From assembly GCA_039938515.1 (NCBI GenBank), contig JBDUUL010000019.1:1-64000 (forward strand): a stretch of 64,000 nucleotides of DNA, written 5' to 3'. Made by a program: the position numbers and the translations under genes. The DNA comes from Nitrososphaera sp. Its GTDB lineage: Archaea; Thermoproteota; Nitrososphaeria; Nitrososphaerales; Nitrososphaeraceae. Of this stretch, positions 56,992 to 64,000 are shown piece after piece (position 1 is the stretch's first letter; every line of letters starts with the position of its first letter). Under the pieces are notes generated by a model. It made no database searches. It worked only from the letters and a program-made list of their open reading frames with translations, and had not been told where the DNA came from.

Positions 56992-57196
56992 ATGGCGCAT
57001 AACCTAGAAATGCCGGAAGTGCACAGCAACTGTGCTTTTGAGTACGCAGACCCTGTCCGAACTTTGCAAGGATGGGAACCATGTGGATTGTCAGGATTGC
57101 CTTTGCAGGTGCCACATCCCCGGTACCATGGAAAACCTTGCCAAAAAGATTGCCAGGCTCGACCGCAAGCGGCCGGGCATAGGCGAAAATCTTTAG
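56992..57196 (+). pseudogene. small cysteine-rich zinc-ribbon gene, apparently frameshifted at its 5' end
   Basis: ATG 56992 starts AHNLE in one frame. One base later, at about 57008, the next frame reads KCRKCTATVLLSTQTLSELC, KDGNHVDCQDCLCRCHIPG and ends RLDRKRPGIGENL at 57196. The second frame is preceded by an in-frame TAG, so no start leads into the first CxxC pair. Removing one G near 57007 would give an intact 67-residue protein starting AHNLKCRKC. From GTG 57032 alone, a 54-residue product without the first CxxC is possible. The cysteine pattern (C-x2-C ... C-x7-C-x2-C-x-C-x-CH) indicates a metal-binding protein. Mutation, sequencing error and recoding cannot be told apart. Confidence 0.5.
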
Positions 57197-57221
57197 CTCT
57201 TTCTCTTTCCCTTTTTTGTAA

Positions 57222-58301
57222 CTAGTAATCGGCGTCGCTCTCGTTTTCGAGCTTTTCAAGGTTGACTGAGGAAGTCGGAAGCGGGGCAGATAGCGCCGGC
57301 CCGGCGTGGTCGCCGCGAGTCCTCCACCCTTTTGGATAGGTGCCGGGTCTCATGATTATCCTGTTCATGACCAGCGCGACTCCCTTTGTGGCCTGCTCGA
57401 TTTCGTCCTTTGTCATTGCGGCCTGGCCGAGTCCGATAATCTCGCCCTTTATGGTATACACTCCCACGAGCTCGCCCCTTGCAAGGTCGGCAGGCACCGA
57501 CAGGACGCCGGGCACGGCTAGCGGCGCCCCGTGGCAGATTGCGTCCACCGCGGTGTCCCTGACGACTATGGCCCGTATCAATTCAAGCGACTCCTCGACG
57601 GGCCTTATGAGCCTCCTGAGCTTTTGCTCGTCGCCGCTCTCCTTGTACCTCTGGAACGCGTCCGCGAGGTCGTGCAGCCGCACGAACCCCTGCTTGGACT
57701 CGCTAAAGTTGCTGACGCGGGTCCTGCGAAGCTCGACCATGGTTGCGCCCGGCGACAGCACCTCGCCGACGTCGTAGATTATCTTGCGGATGTAGGTGCC
57801 GGCCTCGCAGAGCACCCTCAAAAGCACGAGCCGGTCGTATTCCTCCAGGGCCTCAAACTCGTAGACGTTCCTCACGCGTGTCTGCCTCTTGACAGACGAG
57901 CGCTGTGGAGGCCTCTGGTAAATTTCGCCGGTAAACTCGGATATGGTCCTGCGCAGCTTTTCAGGCGAGACGTGGGCATGGAGCCGGGCAAGCGCATAGT
58001 ACTCCTTGGGACCTATCAGCAGCACGGAAAGCGCCTTTGTGCCCTCGCCAAGGCCCATGGGAAGAAGCCCTGTCGCGCCGGGGTCCAGCGTTCCGCTGTG
58101 CCCCGCCTTTTCTATCTGGAGCATCTTTTTTACCCAGGCGACGACCTCGTGGCTGGTCGGGCCCGCGGGCTTGTCTATCAGCACAAGGCCGTAATACAGC
58201 AGGTCCTCGACCGGCCTCTGGTACGGGTAGTGGCCATGCTTGTCGTCGGTGGTGTCATCGTCCACCTTGACAAGGTTCTGCAGCTGGGGTAATGCTGACA
58301 A
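57222..58301 (-). CDS. cbf5: tRNA/rRNA pseudouridine synthase Cbf5 (archaeal TruB)
   Basis: A 359-residue TruB-family enzyme: GLVLIDKPAGPTSHEVVAWV, the catalytic-Asp motif GHSGTLDPGATGLLPMGLG (Asp near residue 77), LARLHAHVSPEKLRRTISEF, YIRKIIYDVGEVLSPGATM, and a C-terminal PUA domain (GVLSVPADLARGELVGVYT, GEIIGLGQAAM). Archaeal Cbf5 is the catalytic subunit of H/ACA guide RNPs and also makes Psi55 in tRNA. Last gene of the ribosomal-protein/secY run. The lysine/glutamate-rich tail of eukaryotic dyskerin is absent. Confidence 0.95.
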   Translation of the reverse strand: MSALPQLQNLVKVDDDTTDDKHGHYPYQRPVEDLLYYGLVLIDKPAGPTSHEVVAWVKKMLQIEKAGHSGTLDPGATGLLPMGLGEGTKALSVLLIGPKEYYALARLHAHVSPEKLRRTISEFTGEIYQRPPQRSSVKRQTRVRNVYEFEALEEYDRLVLLRVLCEAGTYIRKIIYDVGEVLSPGATMVELRRTRVSNFSESKQGFVRLHDLADAFQRYKESGDEQKLRRLIRPVEESLELIRAIVVRDTAVDAICHGAPLAVPGVLSVPADLARGELVGVYTIKGEIIGLGQAAMTKDEIEQATKGVALVMNRIIMRPGTYPKGWRTRGDHAGPALSAPLPTSSVNLEKLENESDADY

Positions 58302-58967
58302 CTATGCCGCCAGGCCTGAAACGTGATTTGTGACTATGACCTTTGAAATCTCGATGAGTTTTTCAAGCTTCAATACGTCGGTGTTTAGCATGTAGTCAAA
58401 CACCTCAAGGTCCTCCCCGAACTCAAAGCCGTAGAGGTGCTTGTAGATTTTCCTGTTCTCCTCGTCGCGGAGCGACACAATGGCCCCGGCATCCGACACT
58501 CGTATGTGGTCCCTGTTTGCCATCCTCTTGGCCCGGTTCTCAGGCGAGCCTTTCAGCCAGAACTTGATTATGTTGCTCGAGACTGAATGCGCAAGGACCG
58601 TCTCGCCGGCCCTCCTCGTGCTTGACTCTGACTGCTTCTGGCCCATTGCGACGAGCCATGGCAGGGTGTAGCTTGTAATGACGACGCCTCCCTTGTGCAC
58701 CAGGTCCTGCAGCTTTGTGTCGACGCTCTTGTCAAAGGAAGGGTCGGCCTCCCGCTCCTCCATGAACTTTTTTGCATCCTCGGTGTCCCACCAGTCATCC
58801 CTTGTGGCCGCGTCCCGGTAGCCCTTGTCCGCAGCCAGCATTTTCAAAATGTCGCCCCCGTTGTACATCTTTAGTTTGAACTGGTCCGCAAGGGCGCGGG
58901 CTATTGTCGTCTTGCCGACCGCGGGCCACCCCGAAATCACTATGCTAAACGTCGCTTGGCCGGGCAT
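58302..58967 (-). CDS. cmk: cytidylate kinase, archaeal type
   Basis: A 221-residue P-loop kinase: SIVISGWPAVGKTTIARALAD (Walker A), MYNGGDILKMLA, WWDTEDAKKFMEEREADPSF and the lid/NMP region RAKRMANRDHIRV. This is the archaeal CMP kinase, which in archaea sits between adk and cbf5 in the spc operon, as here. It phosphorylates CMP and dCMP. It joins cbf5 with no gap (adjacent bases). Standard archaeal length plus a C-terminal extension of about 20 residues. Confidence 0.9.
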   Translation of the reverse strand: MPGQATFSIVISGWPAVGKTTIARALADQFKLKMYNGGDILKMLAADKGYRDAATRDDWWDTEDAKKFMEEREADPSFDKSVDTKLQDLVHKGGVVITSYTLPWLVAMGQKQSESSTRRAGETVLAHSVSSNIIKFWLKGSPENRAKRMANRDHIRVSDAGAIVSLRDEENRKIYKHLYGFEFGEDLEVFDYMLNTDVLKLEKLIEISKVIVTNHVSGLAA

Positions 58968-58976
58968 ACGCGCACC

Positions 58977-59579
58977 CTAAATCGGCGACGGCATGCCGGT
59001 CTTGGTAATCTTTGCTACGACGCCGTTGAAAGCAAAAGACGTGACAAAGAACATGCCCCAGAGGTACATCTCGTTCACCTCGGTGCAGGGGCTTCCGGGT
59101 TTCCCATGCGCGTCCAGCTGGGCGTGCTTGGCCACATCGGCCTGGGTGCATGTCACAAACGGGAGCTGTACCGGAGACAGGGCAACGACTGCCCCGAATA
59201 TGTTGGGAAACACGTAAAACCAGACAAGGAGCGAGGGGATAAAGTAGATCAGCATCGGCCGCATGCTCTGCTGCTGGGTCTCCAGCGTCAGCTTGTTGAC
59301 GTAGGCCTGCTTCTTCTTTAATTCCTCGATTCGGGGCTTGTCCTGCTTTTTGATGGCGTCGGTGTACTGCTTGCGCCATTCCGTGGTCTCCTTCATGACC
59401 CGGTTCATTTTTTCAATGTCGGTTGTCTTTTTGCGGAGGAACGCAAAACCAAAATTCATGCCAATTGAAATCGAAATGGCGGCAAGCACAGCCGTAAGAA
59501 AGTCCGGAAACAAGGGATGGGAGGTGTAGGTCGTCTGGCCAAAGATCTGGCCAATAAGCGCGCCCAAGTCCGGGATCAT
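58977..59579 (-). CDS. DUF106 membrane protein, EMC3/Oxa1-like insertase
   Basis: A 200-residue protein with three hydrophobic helices (LTAVLAAISISIGMNFGFAF; MLIYFIPSLLVWFYVFPNIF; LWGMFFVTSFAFNGVVAK) and a charged cytoplasmic coiled coil between the first two (KMNRVMKETTEWRKQYTDAI, ELKKKQAYVNKLTLETQQQS). This is the archaeal DUF106 family, structurally related to YidC/Oxa1/EMC3/TMCO1 insertases. Its place between adk and cmk, behind secY, fits a role in membrane protein insertion. Confidence 0.9.
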   Translation of the reverse strand: MIPDLGALIGQIFGQTTYTSHPLFPDFLTAVLAAISISIGMNFGFAFLRKKTTDIEKMNRVMKETTEWRKQYTDAIKKQDKPRIEELKKKQAYVNKLTLETQQQSMRPMLIYFIPSLLVWFYVFPNIFGAVVALSPVQLPFVTCTQADVAKHAQLDAHGKPGSPCTEVNEMYLWGMFFVTSFAFNGVVAKITKTGMPSPI

Positions 59580-59580
59580 T

Positions 59581-60207
59581 TTACTTCATCCCATCTCCGA
59601 GTATTCTGGCTATTTGCCTGGCGGCGTGCTCCACTCCGTTTTCGCTGTTCATCACTACTGCAAACGGCGCTCCTGTAAGGACAGAGCAGCTTGCTATCAT
59701 TGACTTTGAAACCTCCAGGTCGCCCTGGATCTCTGCAGGGCTTGCCGAGTCGCGTTTTCTTGTCTGGTCGTTCTTTCGCCTGCCTGCAATTTCATCCGGC
59801 GTCGCTGCGACCATTATCAAATTGGTGGGCTTCATGACATTGAGCAACCGCATCGGCAAGCCGGGATAATAGCCTTCGCCGGTGCTGATAAAGAGGTGGG
59901 TATCCACTATAACGACCTCCTCGTCCATCTCTGAAATCCGCTGGGCGGCGTTTTCCTGCAGCCTCCGCTGGGTTTCCACGGGCAACCGCCGCATCTCGTC
60001 GCGGTCTTTGATGCCGAGCGTCTTTTTCGCCTCCTCAAACATCAGGGTGCCAAAGACGACGGTGCGGGACCTTTTTTTCTGGCTGAGGATCTCTGAAGCG
60101 CGGGCAATGACGGTGGTCTTGCCGACGCCCGGAATGCCGACGATGACGGCACGCTTGCTTGAGTGGATTTCGCCTGCGGGTCCTGAAATGGTGTTACTTC
60201 CTTCCAA
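59581..60207 (-). CDS. adkA: archaeal adenylate kinase
   Basis: A 208-residue P-loop kinase: KRAVIVGIPGVGKTTVIARA (Walker A near residue 23), VFGTLMFEEAKKTLGIKDRD, RRLPVETQRRLQENAAQRIS, VIVDTHLFISTGEGYYPGLP and IAGRRKNDQTRKRDSASPAE. This is the trimeric archaeal Adk (AdkA) that balances AMP, ADP and ATP. It follows secY with a 14-base overlap, the standard archaeal order. Start ATG. Confidence 0.93.
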   Translation of the reverse strand: MEGSNTISGPAGEIHSSKRAVIVGIPGVGKTTVIARASEILSQKKRSRTVVFGTLMFEEAKKTLGIKDRDEMRRLPVETQRRLQENAAQRISEMDEEVVIVDTHLFISTGEGYYPGLPMRLLNVMKPTNLIMVAATPDEIAGRRKNDQTRKRDSASPAEIQGDLEVSKSMIASCSVLTGAPFAVVMNSENGVEHAARQIARILGDGMK

Positions 60208-61636
60208 GTAGAGCCGCCAATTTTGGCATGTAAGTGTCTACCTGCTCCTTGACCAGCGTCTGGTAATAGCTGACCATGATGTTGACCATAAGCAGCATGC
60301 CTGTGCCTGTGCCAAAGACGTTGAGGACGTCAGAGGTTGCGGCAAGGAGCCCTATAATGACACCGCTGATAATCGTTAGCGACGGTATATACCTGTTGAG
60401 CAGGTTCTCCACCGATCCTTCCGAACGCCTGAAACCTGGCACCTGCACGTCCGCGTCAAGAAGGTTCTTTGCGGCCTTGCTGGCAGAGAGGCCGCCAAGC
60501 TCCACCCAAAGCCTGGAGAAGAGAGTGACCACCGTCGTGAGGAATACCACGTAAATGGCAGCCCTTGCAGGATCTGCGGCGGTGGCTTCTAGAGACCTTG
60601 GCGCGGTTACGTAATAGAGGATGCCGCCTGTAGGCGTTGCCCTTCCTCCCTGCGGGTTTGGATCAAACGTCGCTATCCAGTTGAACGCGGGGTTCTGGTT
60701 GTTGGGATTGTAGTTCTGCCAGAGCAGCTGGCCCATAAAGACAGCATTTGCGATAAGCGCCGATGATAGTATAACGGGGATGACGGATGTGTATAGGAGC
60801 TTGATCGGGTACACGGCGGTAAAGCCCCTGTACTTTGTTGATACGATGGGAATGTCGACGTGTATCCCTTCGATATACACGAGCACGAGGATTATGGCGA
60901 CGGTAACGCCGAGCGCGAACAGGCTTGGCAGCTGGCCGGTCCTAAAGATGGCGTCGCTTGCATGGCCATTCTGTGCGGCATCTATCGTGAAGGGAAGGAT
61001 GCCCACAGGCCCGTCCTGAGCTGGAACGGGGCTGAAGATGCTCCACAGTATGGTCTGCGCAATGCCGGCCATGATAAACAGAGACAGGCCGGAACCTATG
61101 CCCCAGCCTTTCTGGACCATTTCGTCAAGCAGCATGACGATGATACTGGAAGAGACCAGCTGGGCTATGACAATCGGAATGATGCTGGGGGACGCGACGA
61201 GAGGGCCGTACACGGAAGCCCCGTACAGCGTTCCCTCTGCAACGATTACTATGATAGTGACTATCTTGGTCGCGGACGTAAAGAGCGACCTGTCGTCAGG
61301 GTTCTTGAAATCAAGCCGGATAAGATCAGAGCCCTTTAGCAGCTGCATGAGCAAGCCGGCCGTGACTATGGGGCCGATGCCGAGCTCCATCAGCGTTCCC
61401 TGCTGGGCTGCGAAAATTACGCGTGCAAAAGCAAGAAAGTCAAACTTGGGGTCGTTCGTGACTCCGTAGAGCGGTATCTGACCCATGACAAGGTAAGCGA
61501 GTAGCGCGATTCCTGTCCAAACAAACTTTTCTGTAAGGGATATCTTTTTCTTTGGCTTTGGGACCTGCGGGACGTAAGCAGAGACGGCCTTGATGGACCG
61601 CCTGAAAAATCCTTCACTGCTCGCCTGTGTGTTCAT
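60194..61636 (-). CDS. secY: protein translocase subunit SecY
   Basis: A 480-residue channel protein with ten membrane helices. Recognised by SLTEKFVWTGIALLAYLVMG (helix 1), the plug/helix 2 region AAQQGTLMELGIGPIVTAGL, QKGWGIGSGLSLFIMAGIAQ, IPIVSTKYRGFTAVYPIKLL, and the C-terminal RRSEGSVENLLNRYIPSLTI. It forms the Sec pore with SecE and Secbeta and serves the many exported proteins in this window. The large loop after helix 6-7 (about residues 300-340) has a PNQNPAFNWIATFDPNPQGG insert. Its first 23 bases overlap the L15 gene. Confidence 0.97.
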   Translation of the reverse strand: MNTQASSEGFFRRSIKAVSAYVPQVPKPKKKISLTEKFVWTGIALLAYLVMGQIPLYGVTNDPKFDFLAFARVIFAAQQGTLMELGIGPIVTAGLLMQLLKGSDLIRLDFKNPDDRSLFTSATKIVTIIVIVAEGTLYGASVYGPLVASPSIIPIVIAQLVSSSIIVMLLDEMVQKGWGIGSGLSLFIMAGIAQTILWSIFSPVPAQDGPVGILPFTIDAAQNGHASDAIFRTGQLPSLFALGVTVAIILVLVYIEGIHVDIPIVSTKYRGFTAVYPIKLLYTSVIPVILSSALIANAVFMGQLLWQNYNPNNQNPAFNWIATFDPNPQGGRATPTGGILYYVTAPRSLEATAADPARAAIYVVFLTTVVTLFSRLWVELGGLSASKAAKNLLDADVQVPGFRRSEGSVENLLNRYIPSLTIISGVIIGLLAATSDVLNVFGTGTGMLLMVNIMVSYYQTLVKEQVDTYMPKLAALLGRK

Positions 61637-62054
61637 TTTCTGTAATGACCTCTCCGCCAGCGGACTCGATCTTTGCCTTGGCGCTTTCCGAAATTTTCTC
61701 TATCTTGACGGCAAATGCGCCGGTTACCTTGCCTCCGCCAAGCAACTTGTCATAACCAAGAGAAGTCAAGTCAAGGACCACCTTGCCGTTCTCTTCCTTG
61801 CCGTGCTTTGCAAATACGGCTTCCAGGTCCCTGACGTTTATCCAGCGCTCAACAAGATTTCGGTTGAATGAATTGAACGGGTCATGTCCGAAGTGATCAG
61901 GCTCTTCGATGACCGTCCTCATGAAAAAGTGCTTGTGCTTTCCGGCACCGCCGATGCCTCCGCGGCTGCCTGCCTGTCGGTGCTGGCCAATCTGGCCCCA
62001 GCCGCAGTACCGCGAGCCGCGCTGCCTTCGACTTTTTCTAAAACGAGTAGCCAT
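61614..62054 (-). CDS. rpl15: ribosomal protein L15
   Basis: A 146-residue uL15. N-terminal glycine/arginine-rich segment (RKSRRQRGSRYCGWGQIGQH, GGIGGAGKHKHFFM), then the globular part LVERWINVRDLEAVFAKHGK, VLDLTSLGYDKLLGGGKVTG and KISESAKAKIESAGGEVI. It is a 50S subunit protein. Lies directly before secY, the standard position, and overlaps its first 23 bases. Confidence 0.95.
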   Translation of the reverse strand: MATRFRKSRRQRGSRYCGWGQIGQHRQAGSRGGIGGAGKHKHFFMRTVIEEPDHFGHDPFNSFNRNLVERWINVRDLEAVFAKHGKEENGKVVLDLTSLGYDKLLGGGKVTGAFAVKIEKISESAKAKIESAGGEVITENEHTGEQ

Positions 62055-62137
62055 TGATAATTATCATTACTCCCTATGGTATTGGTTGGTGAGAGTCACG
62101 TGTCGCTGCACCTTACTTAAGTCTTGCTGCATAAAAG

Positions 62138-62596
62138 TCACATCATCCTTTTTACAATTTCTATCAATTCTGCGTCTTCGCCAAGCACTCCGGCCTGCTG
62201 GTACTGCGTCTTGGTCTTGCGCTTAAAGCCGCCGCGCGGAGGATTCAGTGCAAACCATGGCTTGAGTCCCTCGACCTTGGACATCGTTGTCTTGCTGTCC
62301 GCAAGCGCAGATGCAAGATCATCCATGCTCTTGAATTCCTTTGGCAGATCCGTGCTTGTGAGCGGCCTGTAACCTTCCTTGCGGCCCCTCTTTTCGAGAA
62401 GCTCGCGGACCATCGCAGCGTCGGCCTTTGTCCATGCGACAATGTCCTTTACCTTGCGCAGCATGCCGAGCGACTCGGGGGTTTCGGGTACTATCGTGGC
62501 CCTGAAGCGCCTGTCAAGGTTGAGGCCGTCGAGCGTAGTCTTTGCCCAGTGCGGGATGTTTACAGTTCCTTTGATTCTAACAACTAGATACGCCAT
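62138..62596 (-). CDS. rpl30: ribosomal protein L30
   Basis: A 152-residue uL30 of the long archaeal/eukaryotic L7-type: YLVVRIKGTVNIPHWAKTTL, LRKVKDIVAWTKADAAMVRE, LEKRGRKEGYRPLTSTDLPK, and the C-terminal FALNPPRGGFKRKTKTQYQQ. It is a 50S subunit protein. Sits between S5 and L15 as in other archaea; 3 nt separate it from S5. Confidence 0.95.
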   Translation of the reverse strand: MAYLVVRIKGTVNIPHWAKTTLDGLNLDRRFRATIVPETPESLGMLRKVKDIVAWTKADAAMVRELLEKRGRKEGYRPLTSTDLPKEFKSMDDLASALADSKTTMSKVEGLKPWFALNPPRGGFKRKTKTQYQQAGVLGEDAELIEIVKRMM

Positions 62597-62599
62597 TTC

Positions 62600-63226
62600 T
62601 CAACCCACGCTGTAAGTGCTCCGCAGAGCGTTGAATATCGCCTTGGTAGTCGAGGACATCGTGCTTGTCGAGCCAAACGATTTCGTCCACGCGTCCTTCA
62701 ATCCTGCAAGCTTTAACAGGCTCTTGATGTTTTCTCCTGCAACAAGCCCCAGACCTCGGGGACCCGGAATTAGCTCCAGAGTTACGCTTCCGCCCTTGCC
62801 GCGGACCTTGAATGGGACAGAATGAAGCTGGTTGCACTTGCACTCCCAGCTGCCGCAGCCAAGCTTTACAGGGATGACGTTGAGGTAAGCGGCAGTTGTT
62901 GCCTTGTCTATTGAAATCCTCATCTGGGAAGCTTTGCCTTTTCCTATGCCAAACCACCCGGCCTCGTTTCCGACGGCTACAAGGGCGTTAAAGCGAGTCA
63001 TCTCGCCAGCGTCGGTCTGCTTCTGCACAATGCCGACGTGGACTACCTGGCTCTTGATGTCAGGCAAAAGGTGCCTTACGATCTCAGACTCTTGGATTCT
63101 CAGGCCATTCTCGTAAACCTGGTCCATCGAGTTTATCTTGCCTGCAAGGACCATGCTGCCAAGCGTCGTGCGGGGCTTCCACTCGGCCATCGGTGCTTCT
63201 CTTGACGTCTGGTACTGTCGGCTCAC
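62600..63226 (-). CDS. rps5: ribosomal protein S5
   Basis: A 208-residue uS5: LPDIKSQVVHVGIVQKQTDA, RFNALVAVGNEAGWFGIGKG (the S5 N-terminal RNA-binding loop), LNVIPVKLGCGSWECKCNQL and VTLELIPGPRGLGLVAGENI. It is a 30S protein that affects decoding accuracy. Extra N-terminal residues up to MAEWKPRTTLGSM are present; an internal ATG at codon 13 is an alternative start. Overlaps the end of L18 by 4 bases. Confidence 0.95.
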   Translation of the reverse strand: MSRQYQTSREAPMAEWKPRTTLGSMVLAGKINSMDQVYENGLRIQESEIVRHLLPDIKSQVVHVGIVQKQTDAGEMTRFNALVAVGNEAGWFGIGKGKASQMRISIDKATTAAYLNVIPVKLGCGSWECKCNQLHSVPFKVRGKGGSVTLELIPGPRGLGLVAGENIKSLLKLAGLKDAWTKSFGSTSTMSSTTKAIFNALRSTYSVG

Positions 63227-63945
63227 TTGGACTTCTTACCTCCCTCTTTCTTGGCTTCTGATTTTTTCTCGCCCTTTTCCGCCTTTTCCTTCGGTTTTCC
63301 GCCAGCTGCCTGCTCCTTCTTGCCTTCCTTGCCCTTCTTGGAGGCCTTGTCCTCCTTTGCTTCCTTGGGCTTCATGGTGGATGGCTTGCCGGAGATCTTG
63401 AAGCGGACTTCCTCAAAATGAGCGGGATAGTTTTCGGGATTGAGGCCATTTTTCAAGAGAGTTGAAAAACGAGAGTTGTATTCGTCCTGGTTTTGTTTCA
63501 GGGCAGAGGCATAATCAGCAATGTGCCTGCCGGTGATGCGGTCGTCTTCTGGCAGCGAGTCTTCAGAGACCGGGATCTTGATGCCGGCATCAACAACGCC
63601 CCGAAGGCACGCGGCGACGCGGCTCGTGAACTTGTCCTTGCCTATGTACAGGATGGCGTTCGAGGTGCCTTTGGCAAGCGCCTTTGTACCCAGGAGCAGG
63701 CCTGTCAGATAGCAGGCCGGCAGGCTGTTAAGGGATCCTTTCCAGCCGCTCTTTTCCAGCTCGCGGCTGTGGGCCGACGTAAGCACTAGATCTCCGTTTT
63801 GCGTGGGCTTTAGCAACTGAGCGGCAACGTTCTGATCGCTCACTTTGATTGTAACAAAAGAATGCCTTCCAAGAATTAGGGCAGCCCTCTTTCGATAGTT
63901 GGTCTTGTCCTGTCTAATCCTTTTGAGGGTGCGAACATAAGTCAA
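63223..63945 (-). CDS. rpl18: ribosomal protein L18 with a long K/E-rich C-terminal tail
   Basis: A 240-residue uL18 starting at TTG. Residues 1-185 are normal archaeal L18 (TLKRIRQDKTNYRKRAALIL, HSFVTIKVSDQNVAAQLLKP, CYLTGLLLGTKALAKGTSNA, GVVDAGIKIPVSEDSLPEDD). From about residue 186 a low-complexity tail of some 55 residues follows, almost only K, E, G and A (KEAKEDKASKKGKEGKKEQA and onward). Such a tail is much longer than in typical archaeal L18 and may be disordered and RNA-binding. The 5S rRNA-binding core is intact. Confidence 0.93.
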   Translation of the reverse strand: MTYVRTLKRIRQDKTNYRKRAALILGRHSFVTIKVSDQNVAAQLLKPTQNGDLVLTSAHSRELEKSGWKGSLNSLPACYLTGLLLGTKALAKGTSNAILYIGKDKFTSRVAACLRGVVDAGIKIPVSEDSLPEDDRITGRHIADYASALKQNQDEYNSRFSTLLKNGLNPENYPAHFEEVRFKISGKPSTMKPKEAKEDKASKKGKEGKKEQAAGGKPKEKAEKGEKKSEAKKEGGKKSK

Positions 63946-63972
63946 AGTATTTCATCTACCTTCCTTTAACGA

Positions 63973-64000
63973 TTAGAATGCAACGTCGGCGATGCTCTTA
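63973..64000 (-). CDS. rpl19e: end of ribosomal protein L19e (partial)
   Basis: The last 28 bases of the window read on the minus strand as KSIADVAF and a TAA stop, 27 nt before the L18 start. L19e precedes L18 in the archaeal spc operon. The assignment rests on position and eight residues only. Confidence 0.5.

Noticed and set aside
57531-58292. 253-residue open frame on the plus strand
   Set aside because: Fully antisense to cbf5, which is an unmistakable conserved gene; long antisense frames are expected at this G/C content.
1-64000. CRISPR arrays, rRNA genes and insertion sequences
   Set aside because: Looked for regularly spaced repeats, rRNA signature sequences and transposase motifs; none seen.

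Overview
The window reads as chromosomal DNA from an ammonia-oxidising thaumarchaeote close to Nitrososphaera. The evidence is an archaeal-type AmoC (1 copy, no amoA or amoB beside it), the archaeal spc-operon tail (L19e end, L18, S5, L30, L15, SecY, archaeal adenylate kinase, DUF106/EMC3-like protein, archaeal Cmk, Cbf5/TruB), an intron-containing tRNA-Ser, methylmalonyl-CoA enzymes of the type used in the 3-hydroxypropionate/4-hydroxybutyrate cycle, and many genes with a TATA-like box about 28-32 nt before the start codon, as in leaderless archaeal transcripts. TTG and GTG starts are frequent.

Layout. 1-3 kb: end of an exported beta-propeller gene, a phosphoesterase-methyltransferase pair, and the solitary amoC with a hairpin terminator. 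3-7 kb: a minus-strand ABC exporter operon (ATPase, exported adaptor-like protein, MacB/FtsX permease). 7-14 kb: a methylmalonyl-CoA block (mutase large subunit, MeaB GTPase, epimerase, an asparagine-synthase-like protein and a 57-residue ORF on the minus strand; the B12-binding mutase subunit diverging on the plus strand), ilvC, and a fused siroheme decarboxylase AhbA-AhbB. 14-24 kb: aldo/keto reductase, DUF1802, a chlorite-dismutase-family haem protein, sufC, a GNAT protein, small zinc proteins, two exported proteins and HflX. 24-40 kb: a soluble multi-module histidine kinase, a membrane spermidine-synthase-like protein, PPK2, two methyltransferase/flavin-type proteins, an MFS carrier, a macrodomain protein, a three-gene coiled-coil family, an NAD-type formate dehydrogenase and a secreted beta-propeller.

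40-56 kb is the accessory-looking region. It is visibly richer in A/T and consists almost wholly of related exported or membrane-anchored proteins of unknown function. Six of them end in a tripartite C-terminal tail (PE[FYL] motif, hydrophobic helix, basic end) like PEF/PEFG-CTERM sorting signals. They are mosaics built from a few shared modules, with a 150-bp near-identical duplication, a 42-bp inverted repeat and a probable gene remnant. Four plus-strand members have no ATG, GTG or TTG where their promoter and signal peptide predict the start; in each an in-frame ACG lies 28 nt after the first T of a TATA-like box, the same spacing at which a sibling gene has TTG. This is the most unusual signal in the window.

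56-64 kb returns to conserved informational genes: SRPBCC protein, tRNA-Ser(GGA) with a 19-nt intron, an apparently frameshifted small zinc-ribbon gene, then the cbf5-cmk-DUF106-adk-secY-ribosomal protein operon on the minus strand. All calls rest on reading the sequence; no database search was possible.
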